Positions 1 through 8,974 are shown, numbered from the stretch's first letter. The stretch: DNA of 64,000 bases from JAHEFU01 sp041395205 (GCA_041395205.1 JAWLAZ010000004.1:124001-188000); one strand, 5' to 3'. The notes: a model not told the origin generated them from the letters alone. Numbers and translations are program-made.

Positions 1-97
1 GGTGTCACGTCGTTGCCACTTGATCCGTTGCATGACGACAGTGAACCGGAAACAAGGCAGGCAATGGTTAACAGATTTCCCTTTGAGAACATCGCCA

Positions 98-1918
98 CTA
101 CTCCTCAAACCCCAATGCCGCGTATGCATCAGGCTGGCCAACGAATTGCAGACTTCCGGGGCCTGTATCACTTGGTAACTCATCACGAGTGCTGATTATC
201 CTCGAAATAGTCTGACTTGAAAACCAATATGGATTTTCGCTGTAGATCAAAGCTGCGATCGCACTAACAATTGGTGCTGACGATGATGTCCCCAGGAACC
301 CGTCAATCGATGCTTTGCTAGAGTCATAGCCCAGAGGGTAGCCGTTTATAGGAGTACTACCCTTCATATCGGTTGTCCGAATTGCGGTTCCAGGAGCTGC
401 AATATCCATGCCACCATAGTTACTTGATCGCGTACCAGACCAAACAGCACGCTTCCCTGTCGGATCATAGGAGGCAATGGACATGGTGCGTGGATACGAT
501 GCTGGGAATAAACTGGAGTTTTGCCCATCATTTCCAGCGCTGCAAACAAATAGGATATATCGTGATAGGTTGTCTAAATGTCTCTCAGCAACCTCATTGC
601 CATCTTCAAAGCCAATACTGAGATTGGCAACTCTGATGTAGTAATGGGGGGTACTAGCTGCAAGCTGAGCATTGTAGAGTGTGCTCTTGTCGTAGACACC
701 TAAGACACATCCTATAGCAGTAAATGCATTCAAGGTCGAAGACATAGAAGGTTTTGCACCTCCTTCATGTCCTTTCATCTTAATAGCAATGGGAAAGTAC
801 TTTGGCTCGCTTGCAATTCCAAATGCCCTCGTTTCATCATCATCACCACTATCATTGTTTATTTCTGCACTAATTATGCCTGCGACACAAGTGCCATGCC
901 CTAGGTTTCGGGCGTGATAGACATCTCTTTCCAGTAAGAATCCATATGGCTCACCTCCGCCTGAGCTTCTGCTTAGGAAAGAAGTCGAACTTCTATTATC
1001 TCCTGTATTGCAACCCTTTGCGGTGGAGTTGGCTGTCAAATCCGCATGGCCATGTTGAACACCAGTGTCCATGATGGCTACAACAATTCCATCATTCCCC
1101 AATCCATTCGGAGGAGAGTGGTCCCACGCTAATTCTATATTGATTCCATGAAACTGTTTTTCCCTTGTGTGCCATGCATTTGCATAGTAACCATCGTCGG
1201 GTGGATAGCTGAAACTCTGCGTTTCACCAACCTGATCTGGATCAACCACATCGATAATGTCCGAATACTCCGTGGGCCAGTTGTCAACTGCATCGGACAC
1301 CGTTTGCCCTGTTGGCAGCAATGCTGCCAGTGCATTTACTTCAGGCCACTCGGCATAGACCGTCAGGTCTTCAGTTTCAATGAAGTCGGCAATGTCCTGA
1401 TTCAGGCTCGGGCTCGTGCATGTGACCGAAGTGTAGTAAGTGTCATTTGAGGCCAGTTCGTCCTCGAAGTAGCCAGGGTCTTCCTCCGGCAGCTCAGGCG
1501 GATTCTTGAAGGCGATGATCACCCGGTCGTCGATGATGTCATACACGGAGCTGTCGCGGGGGTCGGTGAAGGAGACGATGTCCCACTCGTCTTCCTCATC
1601 TATCACCGAGGATGCCTGGCGGGCGATGTCTCCCGGTGTGAGGCCGCTTTCCTCGTCAGGCTGCGGTGCGGTGTTTCCTAAGCTGCCCTGGATGACGACG
1701 GGCTGCTGAACAGAGTCGTTGACAGCCGTCTGCTGCGGCCCGGTACAGGAAAGCTGGAATAATGAGATGAGGATGATAGTCAGGATACTACCAAGTCTGC
1801 TGCTCTGCTGCTCTGCTGCTCTGCTGCTCTGCTGCTCTGCTGCTCTGCTGCTCTGTTCCCCTGCATAAGTTGCTCTCCTTGTATTTGGCCCCACCGGACG
1901 GGTTTTCTGATCCGGCAT
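98..1918 (-). CDS. Secreted subtilisin-like (S8) serine protease with repeat-bearing N-terminus
   Basis: A 606-residue serine endopeptidase of the subtilisin (S8) family, probably exported as a lipoprotein. The catalytic triad is visible: Asp in VVAIMDTGVQ, His in GHGTCVAGI and Ser in GTSSSAPIV, with an oxyanion-type Asn in SAGNDG. A hydrophobic stretch ending in FQLSC-TG looks like a signal peptide plus lipobox, but it is preceded by about 43 residues instead of the usual 5-10. That extension is largely encoded by an 8-bp tandem repeat giving SSRAAEQQ units. The region between lipobox and protease domain (about residues 60-240) looks like a propeptide. The ATG at 1918 has no well-placed ribosome site: a GAGGT lies 14 nt upstream and a minimal ATG-TAA overlaps it. 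The start is therefore uncertain. The protease call is firm. Confidence 0.88.
   Translation of the reverse strand: MPDQKTRPVGPNTRRATYAGEQSSRAAEQQSSRAAEQQSSRLGSILTIILISLFQLSCTGPQQTAVNDSVQQPVVIQGSLGNTAPQPDEESGLTPGDIARQASSVIDEEDEWDIVSFTDPRDSSVYDIIDDRVIIAFKNPPELPEEDPGYFEDELASNDTYYTSVTCTSPSLNQDIADFIETEDLTVYAEWPEVNALAALLPTGQTVSDAVDNWPTEYSDIIDVVDPDQVGETQSFSYPPDDGYYANAWHTREKQFHGINIELAWDHSPPNGLGNDGIVVAIMDTGVQHGHADLTANSTAKGCNTGDNRSSTSFLSRSSGGGEPYGFLLERDVYHARNLGHGTCVAGIISAEINNDSGDDDETRAFGIASEPKYFPIAIKMKGHEGGAKPSMSSTLNAFTAIGCVLGVYDKSTLYNAQLAASTPHYYIRVANLSIGFEDGNEVAERHLDNLSRYILFVCSAGNDGQNSSLFPASYPRTMSIASYDPTGKRAVWSGTRSSNYGGMDIAAPGTAIRTTDMKGSTPINGYPLGYDSSKASIDGFLGTSSSAPIVSAIAALIYSENPYWFSSQTISRIISTRDELPSDTGPGSLQFVGQPDAYAALGFEE
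1797..1856. repeat. 8-bp tandem repeat (TGCTCTGC, about 7.5 copies) inside the protease gene
   Basis: Seven consecutive copies of TGCTCTGC (the last ending in T) plus half a copy lie near the 5' end of the protease gene. Because 8 is not a multiple of 3, gaining or losing one unit shifts the reading frame between the start codon and the signal peptide. This is the classic arrangement of a slipped-strand contingency locus. Confidence 0.9.
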
Positions 1919-2239
1919 TACATTGACAGTTTACCTCAGTTTAAGCAAAATGCAAGTTCTGATTGGATTTTTTCCACAGACGGGAAATCCCACTCAGTCG
2001 CAATTGCCAACATTGTTGACAATATGTAATGATCATTCGAAGCCGCTGCATGAGAATGAAATCATCTCGGATCAACCAATCCTTCCTGCAATCATCATTG
2101 ACTCGCGCCGCAGCTTCCGCCTTCTGCCTAACTTCGCGCGGCTCGCGCCGCAGTTGCCAGTGCATTGCACTGGCCTCCTGTCAGGCCCCCGGCCTGACCT
2201 CCGCAGCTCCGCTACACCCTACAACCCAGCTCCCAGGTC
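1919..2239. other. Intergenic region with two short perfect hairpins
   Basis: I see no gene here. Two inverted repeats lie side by side: GCCAGTGCA-T-TGCACTGGC at 2156-2174 and GTCAGGCC-CCC-GGCCTGAC at 2180-2198. On the minus strand each is preceded by GGAGG and the second is followed by CAA, matching the hairpin family seen at 23.9, 35.0 and 53.2 kb. Confidence 0.6.
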
Positions 2240-3181
2240 CTACACGTCATCGCGGCCCATCGCCGCGTGCATGTAGGCCTCGCGCAGTTCGCGGTCGCCG
2301 CCGAACTGCAGGCGCAGGCCGCGCAGCATCCACCAGACTCGTGCACCGCGCAGGCCGTGCAGCTGGTCGCGGTTGGCAAGCACGAAACGCAGCTGGTTGA
2401 GCAGCAGGTGCCGCGATTTCGTCAGCCCGCTGTGGCGGTTGATCGTCTCGCTGTGGCGGTGCAGCACATAGCACTGCGGCACCGTCGCCACGCCCCAGCC
2501 GCGCCGCCGCGCATCATAGCCGAGCGCCACGTCCTCCCAGTAGAAGGGCCGGTAGCGCGGGTCGAAGCCGCCCAGCTCCTCGAAGCGCGTGCGGCTGCAG
2601 ATGAACATCGCGCCGCAGAGGATCGCCGGCAGCGGCGGGCGCTCCCCCGCCAGGGCCAGCAGGCGCGCGGGCGGGTTGTCATTTTCATCGAGCAGGCCGC
2701 GCAGCAGCTGGCTGTACTCGAACTCCTGGCCCTGGTCCGCATTCCAGGCCAGCCCGCGCTTCACCATCAGGTACTGCAGGTTCTCCACCCTGCGGAAGTT
2801 CATGTTCCAGACCAGGGGCATCGCCGCGAACAGCGCCGGGTCCTGCTCCAGCGCTTCCAGCAGCGCCGGGAAGGGATCACCGGGCAGCTCGATGTCGGTG
2901 TTGACGATTGCCAGGTACTGTCCGTCGGCCTGCTGCACCCCGGCGTTGACATTCCCGCCGAAGCCCAGGTTGCGACGGCCCTCGCGGTATTCAAAGTCGC
3001 GGTAGCTGATCTGCAGCTCCGGCACGGTGCCGTCGGTGCTGCCATCATCTGAGATGATCACCTGCATCCCGCCGGGAAAGTTGCGCTGCAGTTCCACCAG
3101 CCGCCTGAGCAGCGGCTCGATCGTCCCCAGTGCGTTGTAGCTGGGGATCACCACACTCAGTCTGTGCCCGGCCTGCTGCAT
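2240..3181 (-). CDS. Family 2 glycosyltransferase
   Basis: A GT-A-fold glycosyltransferase that should move a sugar from a nucleotide donor to a cell-surface glycan. The N-terminus has the GT2 signature LSVVIPSYNA, followed by SDDGSTDGT and the metal-binding VNTDIEL at about residue 75. A WEDVALGYDARRRGW segment near residue 220 is the usual ED acceptor region. The sequence resembles rhamnosyltransferase-like GT2 proteins, but acceptor and donor cannot be read from it. An in-frame ATG at 3220 exists, but the ATG at 3181, directly before LSVVIPS and 1 nt after the phosphoesterase stop, is preferred. That implies co-transcription with the phosphoesterase. Confidence 0.85.
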   Translation of the reverse strand: MQQAGHRLSVVIPSYNALGTIEPLLRRLVELQRNFPGGMQVIISDDGSTDGTVPELQISYRDFEYREGRRNLGFGGNVNAGVQQADGQYLAIVNTDIELPGDPFPALLEALEQDPALFAAMPLVWNMNFRRVENLQYLMVKRGLAWNADQGQEFEYSQLLRGLLDENDNPPARLLALAGERPPLPAILCGAMFICSRTRFEELGGFDPRYRPFYWEDVALGYDARRRGWGVATVPQCYVLHRHSETINRHSGLTKSRHLLLNQLRFVLANRDQLHGLRGARVWWMLRGLRLQFGGDRELREAYMHAAMGRDDV

Positions 3182-3182
3182 G

Positions 3183-4007
3183 CTACATCGCCCTGAAGCT
3201 GACCTCCAGGCTGTCGCCACCGAGGCTCAGCAACGCCGCCCGGCCGTCCACGAGCGCACCGGGGTTGACGAAAACCGTCCCGCCCTGCTGCTCCATGCCG
3301 TGCGCATCATGCACATGTCCGCTGATCACGAGCATCGGCTTGGCATGCTGTTCATCGTAGAGCCGCCTGAGCGAGCGGCTGCCCAGCCTGCGCCCGTCCG
3401 CCAGCCTGTCGAGGATGCCCTCCAGTGGATTGTGCAGCACCCAGATGTCAGCGGGCAGCATGCTTTCCAGGGCATCGGCGAAGCCTTCGTCCGGAAACTC
3501 GAAGGGTGAGCTGCCGCTCGGTGTGGTGATGCTCGTACCCAGACCGGCGAAGCTGTAGCCGCCGACGTAGGCGCAGCTCTTGTGCAGGCTGCGCAGGCCG
3601 TCGTAGCTCTCCTCCTCAAAGGTGATCAGCGACTGGCGCGGGTCGTGGTTGCCGGGGATCACCAGCACATGCCCGGCCAGGCTGCGCAGTGAGGCGCAGA
3701 TCTCGCGGATGTATTCCAGCGGTTCACTGTTGACGAAGTCCCCGAGGAAGATGATCATGTCCGGCTGCAGTTCCTCGGCCTGGCGGTAGAACCACTGCAT
3801 CGCCGGCTGGTGGTTGTGCAGGTCGCCGCCGACCAGCATCCGCAGCCCGCGGTTGCGCCGCAGGGCATGCATCTCGGCCAGATAGCTGGGCTGCCCGCCG
3901 CTGCCGGGGACCCCCTGGCCGCTGCCGTTGCCATTTCCGTTACCGTTGCCGTTGCCGTTTCCCTTGCCACCCTGTGAGGGCGGCCCCTGCTCGTCCTCGA
4001 AGTCCAT
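3183..4007 (-). CDS. Calcineurin-like metallophosphoesterase with Gly-Asn repeat linker
   Basis: A binuclear metallophosphoesterase of 274 residues. The motif set is complete in order: GGDLHNH, FLGDFVN, PGNHDPR and SGHVHDAH. The substrate is unknown; the fold covers nucleases, phosphatases and cyclic-nucleotide phosphodiesterases. The first 45 residues are low-complexity, with (GN) repeats encoded by an in-frame hexamer repeat near 3925-3960, so copy changes would only alter linker length. A TACACT hexamer ends 7 nt before the ATG, suggesting a leaderless mRNA. The glycosyltransferase follows after 1 nt. Confidence 0.85.
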   Translation of the reverse strand: MDFEDEQGPPSQGGKGNGNGNGNGNGNGSGQGVPGSGGQPSYLAEMHALRRNRGLRMLVGGDLHNHQPAMQWFYRQAEELQPDMIIFLGDFVNSEPLEYIREICASLRSLAGHVLVIPGNHDPRQSLITFEEESYDGLRSLHKSCAYVGGYSFAGLGTSITTPSGSSPFEFPDEGFADALESMLPADIWVLHNPLEGILDRLADGRRLGSRSLRRLYDEQHAKPMLVISGHVHDAHGMEQQGGTVFVNPGALVDGRAALLSLGGDSLEVSFRAM

Positions 4008-4014
4008 TGACTCT

Positions 4015-4020
4015 AGTGTA
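4015..4020 (-). promoter_or_regulatory. Putative leaderless -10 element (TACACT) for the phosphoesterase
   Basis: TACACT on the minus strand with 7 nt to the ATG at 4007, so transcription would begin at or next to the start codon. No ribosome site is visible. Confidence 0.55.
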
Positions 4021-4046
4021 GAGCAGGAAGCGACCCGGCACCGGGC

Positions 4047-5030
4047 TCAGGCCTTGAGTTTTCCCGTGGCCCAGTGGCGCAGGGCATCCTCCGAGGCGAA
4101 GCTCTCCACAGCCCGGCCGCTGTCCTTCAGCGCATCCAGCAGCGCCCGGCAGACACTGCCCTCATCCAGTCCGCTGGCGTCCAGCGCGCTGCCCAGCCAC
4201 TTGCGCTGGTCCCGGTAGAGGCTGAGATTGCTGCGGTCCAGACTGCGCGATGGCCCCGGAGCTGCGGCCGCGCCATCGCTGCCTGTGGCCTTTTCCCCGC
4301 CGCTCCCGCGCTGCTCCTTGCAGAGATCCATCTGGTTACGGGCATTGCGCAGGATCTCACCTGGGCAGGCCCGGTCGCTCACGAGGCGCATGAACCACTG
4401 CAGGCTCTCGTCGAAGCGGCCCTGCTCTCGCAGCAGCTCGGCCACGATCATCGCCACGCCGTGGCTGCCGAGCTTGAGCTTCGAGACATCCTCCTTCTCG
4501 AAGGCGTGCATGTACTTCTCAAGCGCAATGCGGCGCAGTACCTGCACGCGTGCCAGGCTGGCGGGACTGCCCTGTTCCTCATGGCACTCCATGTGCATCC
4601 AGGAGCCGCGCAGGGCCAGGCCGGCGATTTCATACTGCGGCACGCGCAGGAATTCATGCACGGCAATCGCCAGTTCGTAGCTGCGCGCCGCGAGCTGCAG
4701 GCTGCGCATTCCGCTGAAGTCCTCGCGCAGGCCGCCGCTCAGCCGTCCGGCCAGGCCCTCGCGGTCCCTGAACAGCATCTGCCGCGAGCGCTTGTACTGG
4801 CTTTCCTCGGCGGCGAAGCCGTAGGGGCTGACGATCACCGCATAGTGAAGCGGGTTGACGCCCTTGTAGTGCGGGCGGAAGTCCGGGTCGCGGCCCTCCA
4901 GGCTGTAGGCGCGCGACTTCACCACGACTGCCTGGAACGGCAGTTCACTCACCGGACAGATGAACTCCCTGGCGTAGAGCTCCGGCGGCAGCTTGAGACT
5001 GTCAGCCGTGCTGGTCCTGAACTGTTGCAA
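4047..5030 (-). CDS. DUF2225-family protein with degenerate zinc ligands
   Basis: The first ~70 residues align by eye with DUF2225: a CPV motif, KSR, RDPDF, the NPLHYAV segment and a GFAA motif. In most relatives these carry two CxxC-type metal sites (CPVCG and CPNCGYA). Here they read CPVSE and SPYGFA, so three of the four cysteines are gone. The rest is helical with tetratricopeptide-like character (WFMRLVSD and similar), ending in a basic, low-complexity segment. Function is unknown. Translation probably begins at TTG 5030: the upstream strand shows GAGGAAGGAAGG at suitable spacing and a TATACT further up. The gene is alone, about 70 nt from the divergent amidohydrolase. Confidence 0.65.
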   Translation of the reverse strand: MQQFRTSTADSLKLPPELYAREFICPVSELPFQAVVVKSRAYSLEGRDPDFRPHYKGVNPLHYAVIVSPYGFAAEESQYKRSRQMLFRDREGLAGRLSGGLREDFSGMRSLQLAARSYELAIAVHEFLRVPQYEIAGLALRGSWMHMECHEEQGSPASLARVQVLRRIALEKYMHAFEKEDVSKLKLGSHGVAMIVAELLREQGRFDESLQWFMRLVSDRACPGEILRNARNQMDLCKEQRGSGGEKATGSDGAAAAPGPSRSLDRSNLSLYRDQRKWLGSALDASGLDEGSVCRALLDALKDSGRAVESFASEDALRHWATGKLKA

Positions 5031-5089
5031 GAAAACCTTCCTTCCTCACCTCTGCGCAGAGTATAACGGGCCAGAGCGCGCGCATGATT

Positions 5090-5095
5090 TAGAAT
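5090..5095 (+). promoter_or_regulatory. Putative leaderless -10 element (TAGAAT) for the amidohydrolase
   Basis: TAGAAT with 6 nt to the ATG at 5102. No Shine-Dalgarno sequence and no clear -35. Confidence 0.6.
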
Positions 5096-5101
5096 TGGTG
5101 A

Positions 5102-6379
5102 ATGCCAGTGCATCTGATCAACGCAGAGGTCTACCTCGGCCGCGGTAAATCTGACAAGCGGTCCAATGTTGCCATTTCCGGCGGGAAGATCAAGTCCGTC
5201 GGCAAAAGCGCACCGCCCAGCGGCGCGAAACGCGTCAGCTTCGGCGACCTGCATGAGCAGTACCAGGACTGGACCCGCGGGCCGCTGACGGAAGTCGGCA
5301 AGCGCCCGGTCCCGAAGGAGTCCGGCAACCTGGTCGTTGACTGCAGCGGGCTGAGGATCTACCCCGGCATGATCGAGCCGCACTGCCACATCACCTGCTT
5401 CGAGGACGGGGCAGGTCCGGTCGGCTCCCAGGGCAATGACACCTCCGACCCCAACACTGCGCACCTCGACATCAAGGACAGCATGTGGCCCGAGGACCTC
5501 GCGGTGCCGGATGCGCGCCAGGCCGGCATCACCACGGCCGCGGTCTTCCCCGGCAGTGCCAACCTGATCGGCGGGATGATCGTGGTTGCCAAGATGTACG
5601 GCCGCACCGTGGACGAGATGGTGATCGTCGAGAAGCAGGGCCTGAAGATGGCGCTCGGCGAGAACCCGATGCGCGTCTACGGCCAGGGCCAGAACAAGTT
5701 CCCGAAGACCCGCTTCGGGAATGCCGCCGGAATCCGCATGGCCCTGGATGAGGCCCTGCACTACGGTGCAACACTGGACGCCTGGAGGAAGAAGAGCAAG
5801 GCCGAGCAGGCCAAGAGCCCGTTCAAGCGCGACCGCAAGCTGGAGAACATCCTCGGCGCACTGCGCGGCGAGTACCCCGTGCGCTGCCATGCGCACCGCG
5901 TTGACGACATCTATACCGCGATCCGCCTGAGCAAGGAGTATGGCTTCGAGCTGGTGTTGGAGCACATGACCGAGGCCTACAAGATCGCGGAGTACATCGG
6001 CCGCGAGAAGATCAAGGGCACACTTGGCCCCTACCTCACCTCGCGGGTGAAGTACGAGCTGCGCGAGCGCAGCACGAAGAGCGGCGGAATCCTCGATGAC
6101 AACGGCATCCTGTTCGCCTTCCAGACCGACCACCCCGTGCTGCCGATCCAGACCCTGCCGCTGGCAGCCGCCTGGGCGGTCAAGGACGGCATGGACGAGG
6201 CCTCAGCCGTTGACAGCATCACGATCAACGCCGCGAAGGTGCTCGGCATCGACAAGCGCACCGGCAGCATCGCGGCGCGCAAGGATGCGGATCTGTTCAT
6301 CACGGATGGCGACCTGCTGGACACGCGCCACCACGTGCTGGCAACCTTCATCGACGGCTTCTGCGTCCACGCCGTGTAG
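5102..6379 (+). CDS. Metal-dependent amidohydrolase (imidazolonepropionase-like)
   Basis: A 425-residue enzyme of the amidohydrolase superfamily, hydrolysing C-N bonds on a metal-activated water. The pattern is intact: metal-binding HxH in IEPHCHI (about residues 95-97), HAHR near 262, an EHMTE near 286 and the catalytic Asp in TDHPVLP near 343. The C-terminal composite beta domain carries the usual GSIAARKDADLFI. This subgroup includes imidazolonepropionase-like, enamidase-like and adenine deaminase-like proteins; the substrate cannot be chosen. A short GPLTEVGKRPVPKE insertion near residue 65 looks lineage-specific. It stands alone and is apparently expressed from a leaderless promoter. Confidence 0.85.
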   Translation: MPVHLINAEVYLGRGKSDKRSNVAISGGKIKSVGKSAPPSGAKRVSFGDLHEQYQDWTRGPLTEVGKRPVPKESGNLVVDCSGLRIYPGMIEPHCHITCFEDGAGPVGSQGNDTSDPNTAHLDIKDSMWPEDLAVPDARQAGITTAAVFPGSANLIGGMIVVAKMYGRTVDEMVIVEKQGLKMALGENPMRVYGQGQNKFPKTRFGNAAGIRMALDEALHYGATLDAWRKKSKAEQAKSPFKRDRKLENILGALRGEYPVRCHAHRVDDIYTAIRLSKEYGFELVLEHMTEAYKIAEYIGREKIKGTLGPYLTSRVKYELRERSTKSGGILDDNGILFAFQTDHPVLPIQTLPLAAAWAVKDGMDEASAVDSITINAAKVLGIDKRTGSIAARKDADLFITDGDLLDTRHHVLATFIDGFCVHAV

Positions 6380-6557
6380 GAGCTGCGGCGCAAGCCAGGC
6401 GCGGAGGTCGAGCGCAAGCTCGGAAAAAGGCGATCAACCACTAAGGTACCAGGTTCACAAAGCTGGGTTCCAGGTCACAAAGCAATCCTTCGTGGTCATT
6501 GAATCCTTCGCGCCCTTCGTGTCTTCGTGGTGAGTATTCCCCGCCGGTAGTCGGCTT
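6380..6557. other. Intergenic region with small hairpins and a dispersed word
   Basis: I see no gene. It holds the hairpin CGAGCGCAAGCTCG (about 6408-6421) and an imperfect repetition of CTTCGTG and TTCGTGGT words (6489-6532). Both flanking genes converge here, but I found no convincing terminator. Confidence 0.4.
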
Positions 6558-7739
6558 CTAATGCGTGCGGCTCAGCCGGGCCGGCAGGGTCCAGCGCAGC
6601 ACAGCCAGCACCATGAGCAGCAGCAGGCAGAGCAGTAGCAGATTCCCAAGCCAGGAGATCAGGATCCCACTGCCGGTGCAGGGGAACAGCACGAGCACGG
6701 AATCGCTGTACAGCACGAGCTTCTCGCGGAAGCGCAGCATCCCTCCGCTGTCAATGATGTCAGCGCGCACCTGGAATACGGGTCCGGCGATCCCGAAGTA
6801 CATGTAGCGCATTGAATTCACCAGCCGCGCAAAAAGTGTGTCCTCTATGAACAGGCTGCTTGGCATCACCGTGGTGAAGAACGCGGGGCTGAGCGCAAGC
6901 AGCCCCAGCAATCCCCCGGCGATGCTGCGCGTCCAGCGCTGCGCCCTGCCGTGCAGGAACAGGCAGAAAAGCATGAGCGGGATGCACCACCAGAACTCAC
7001 CAACCGGCAGGGCTTCGCGGATCAGCGGCCGGCCGCTCCAGATCTTGCCATTGCCCATCAGCAGCACGCCGCTGAGGATCAGTACGTCCAGTGAGCGCAT
7101 CGCGAGGAATCCGGCCCCGGCCATCCCTCCGCCGGCCACCGCCAGGGCTGTGATCCACAGCGAGAGCGCGGCTATGGCAAATGCACTGCTGCTGAACTGC
7201 GAGATCGATTCCACGAGGCTCGTGTAATGCTCCGGCTGCAGGGCCATCGTGGTACTGCCGCTGAACTGGGCCATGGTCTGCAGGGCATGCGGCTGCATCC
7301 GCTCTGACAGTGCACTGAGAAACCCGAGCCCGGTGTAGACCACGAGTGCCATTGGCAGCAGAATGCTGCCCTGGCCATAGCAGACCAGCAGTCGGTTCAA
7401 CGGCGAGGCATCGAAGGCTGGAGCGGCACTTTCATTCAGCAACCGGCGCATCTCATGTTGGCAGGCAATCGCGCTGCTGGCCCAGAGGCCGATGAAGGCA
7501 TACAGCAGCAGCATGATCGGAATTCCCAGCAGAGTGGAGAACCCCTGCAGGGTCCTGCCGCTGACCAGCTGATGAGACAGCACCCATTTCTGCAGCGGCA
7601 TGTTGGGCATCAGCATGTAATGCAGAGCAGCCCCGAAGGTGAACAGGGCCACGGGCAGGCAGAGCCAGCGCCCGCTGCGCTCCCACCAGCGCTGCATCGG
7701 CATGCGCATCAGTCCCCAGAGGATTATTGTGTCTTTCAT
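6558..7739 (-). CDS. Polytopic membrane protein of unknown function
   Basis: Roughly eight to ten hydrophobic segments are visible, starting with LPVALFTFGAALHYML and IPIMLLLYAFIGLWASSAI and ending with LLLLCLLLLMVLAVLRW before a basic tail. I recognise no catalytic motif and no family. The topology would suit an ABC-type permease or an envelope assembly protein. The long periplasmic-like segment between the last two membrane spans (about residues 290-355) is unusual for a simple transporter. I prefer the ATG at 7739 (MKDTIILWG); an in-frame ATG at 7790 would add 17 polar residues. The phosphatase gene lies about 36 nt upstream on the same strand, so co-transcription is likely. Confidence 0.6.
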   Translation of the reverse strand: MKDTIILWGLMRMPMQRWWERSGRWLCLPVALFTFGAALHYMLMPNMPLQKWVLSHQLVSGRTLQGFSTLLGIPIMLLLYAFIGLWASSAIACQHEMRRLLNESAAPAFDASPLNRLLVCYGQGSILLPMALVVYTGLGFLSALSERMQPHALQTMAQFSGSTTMALQPEHYTSLVESISQFSSSAFAIAALSLWITALAVAGGGMAGAGFLAMRSLDVLILSGVLLMGNGKIWSGRPLIREALPVGEFWWCIPLMLFCLFLHGRAQRWTRSIAGGLLGLLALSPAFFTTVMPSSLFIEDTLFARLVNSMRYMYFGIAGPVFQVRADIIDSGGMLRFREKLVLYSDSVLVLFPCTGSGILISWLGNLLLLCLLLLMVLAVLRWTLPARLSRTH

Positions 7740-7825
7740 CTCGGATCGGCCGGCTTGCTGCCTGGTCTCAAGATCCAGACGGTGGGCCATCGGCGCTGTT
7801 CAGCATATCAGAGCCAGACGCGGAA

Positions 7826-8974
7826 TCAGAAATCCACGCCGATCAGGGAGACATCGTCCCGCCAGGCCCCGTCACCGGTAAGTTCCAGACTGCGTTCCAG
7901 CAGCATGTCGCAGTACTCCGCTATCGGCAGTTCAGGACGGGTGCGCAGGACTTCATCGCGGAAGAAATCCTCGGACATCCAGCGCCGCCCGTCCTGCTTG
8001 AACTCCACGAGACCGTCGGTGAACAGCACCAGCCGGTTGCGTTTCCACTGCAGCGGCAGGTCCTCCCGGTCGATCTCATAGCGCTCGAACATTCCCAGCG
8101 CAGGACCGCTGGAGGGCAGTTCAAGCAGGTCCCTCCCGTCCAGATTCAGCCAGTAGGTGGTGCGGTGCCCGGCATTGGCAATATGCACGCGGCCTTCACC
8201 GAGGTCAATCATCGCGCAGACTGCCGTGGCAATCTGATAGTGGTCACCGAAGTTGAGCAGAGAGCGGTTCAGCCCAGCCAGGAAGCGGTCCGGTTCCGCC
8301 GTCAGTTCGATGTTGTCATCGAACCAGGCCTTGATGCGTGATGCGACCATCGCGGTCACGAAGCCATTGCCGCTCACGTCCGCCTGCAGGATCGCCAGGC
8401 GCTGCCCGTCCAGCAAGCGGTAATCCTGGTAGTCGCCGCAGAGCCTGCCTCCGGGAATCAGCCGCGAAGCCAGCTCGAAGTGCTCCGTGCTCAGTCCGCG
8501 GGGCGGAAGCATGCTGTGCAGGACCTCCTGGCCCTTGCGCAGTTCCTCACCATTGCCATTGGCATGTTCCGCAGTCCCGCCCGGACGTTGCAGCATGCCC
8601 TGCAGCTGCTGGCGGTAACGGATCATGGAACCCACATTTGCATTGAGCAGGTCGCGTTCGAGCGGAGTATGGAGGATTTGCAGAGCACCACTGCAGACCG
8701 CTTCAACAGGCTGCAGTGCGGACTGCGGACCATGGATCGCCAGCAGTGGTACTTCACGCAGCGAACTGTCGCCCGTGATGCTGCGGATCCGCTCAGCCAG
8801 AGCTGACTGTCCATCGAGATACAGAATCACACATTCGGGATCACAGTCGGCAATTTCCCTGACGAAGTCCCCGCCACCCCGCACGAGCTGCACATTGAAG
8901 AGTTCAGCATCCAGGGCACGGGTCAGGAATTCAAGGTCATTGTCTCCAGGATCGAATACCACGACCCGGGCCAA
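7826..8974 (-). CDS. SpoIIE-type PP2C phosphatase with degenerate receiver domain
   Basis: A 382-residue Ser/Thr phosphatase typical of partner-switching systems, where it dephosphorylates an anti-sigma antagonist. Residues 1-115 resemble a response-regulator receiver (VVVFDPGDND, then VILYLDGQS), but the acidic pocket and phosphorylation site are poorly conserved. After a linker, residues ~165-382 hold the PPM motifs: GGRLCGDYQDY, LQADVSGNG, NAGHRTTYW, LFTDGLVE and DDVSLIGVDF. Many relatives have VSGHG where this one has VSGNG. No antagonist or anti-sigma kinase gene is adjacent. Start is TTG 8974, preceded by GGAGGT 10 nt upstream. Confidence 0.82.
   Translation of the reverse strand: MARVVVFDPGDNDLEFLTRALDAELFNVQLVRGGGDFVREIADCDPECVILYLDGQSALAERIRSITGDSSLREVPLLAIHGPQSALQPVEAVCSGALQILHTPLERDLLNANVGSMIRYRQQLQGMLQRPGGTAEHANGNGEELRKGQEVLHSMLPPRGLSTEHFELASRLIPGGRLCGDYQDYRLLDGQRLAILQADVSGNGFVTAMVASRIKAWFDDNIELTAEPDRFLAGLNRSLLNFGDHYQIATAVCAMIDLGEGRVHIANAGHRTTYWLNLDGRDLLELPSSGPALGMFERYEIDREDLPLQWKRNRLVLFTDGLVEFKQDGRRWMSEDFFRDEVLRTRPELPIAEYCDMLLERSLELTGDGAWRDDVSLIGVDF

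Noticed and set aside
3925..3960. Gly-Asn repeat of the phosphoesterase as a phase-variable switch
   Set aside because: The repeat unit is 6 bp, so copy changes keep the frame and only change linker length.
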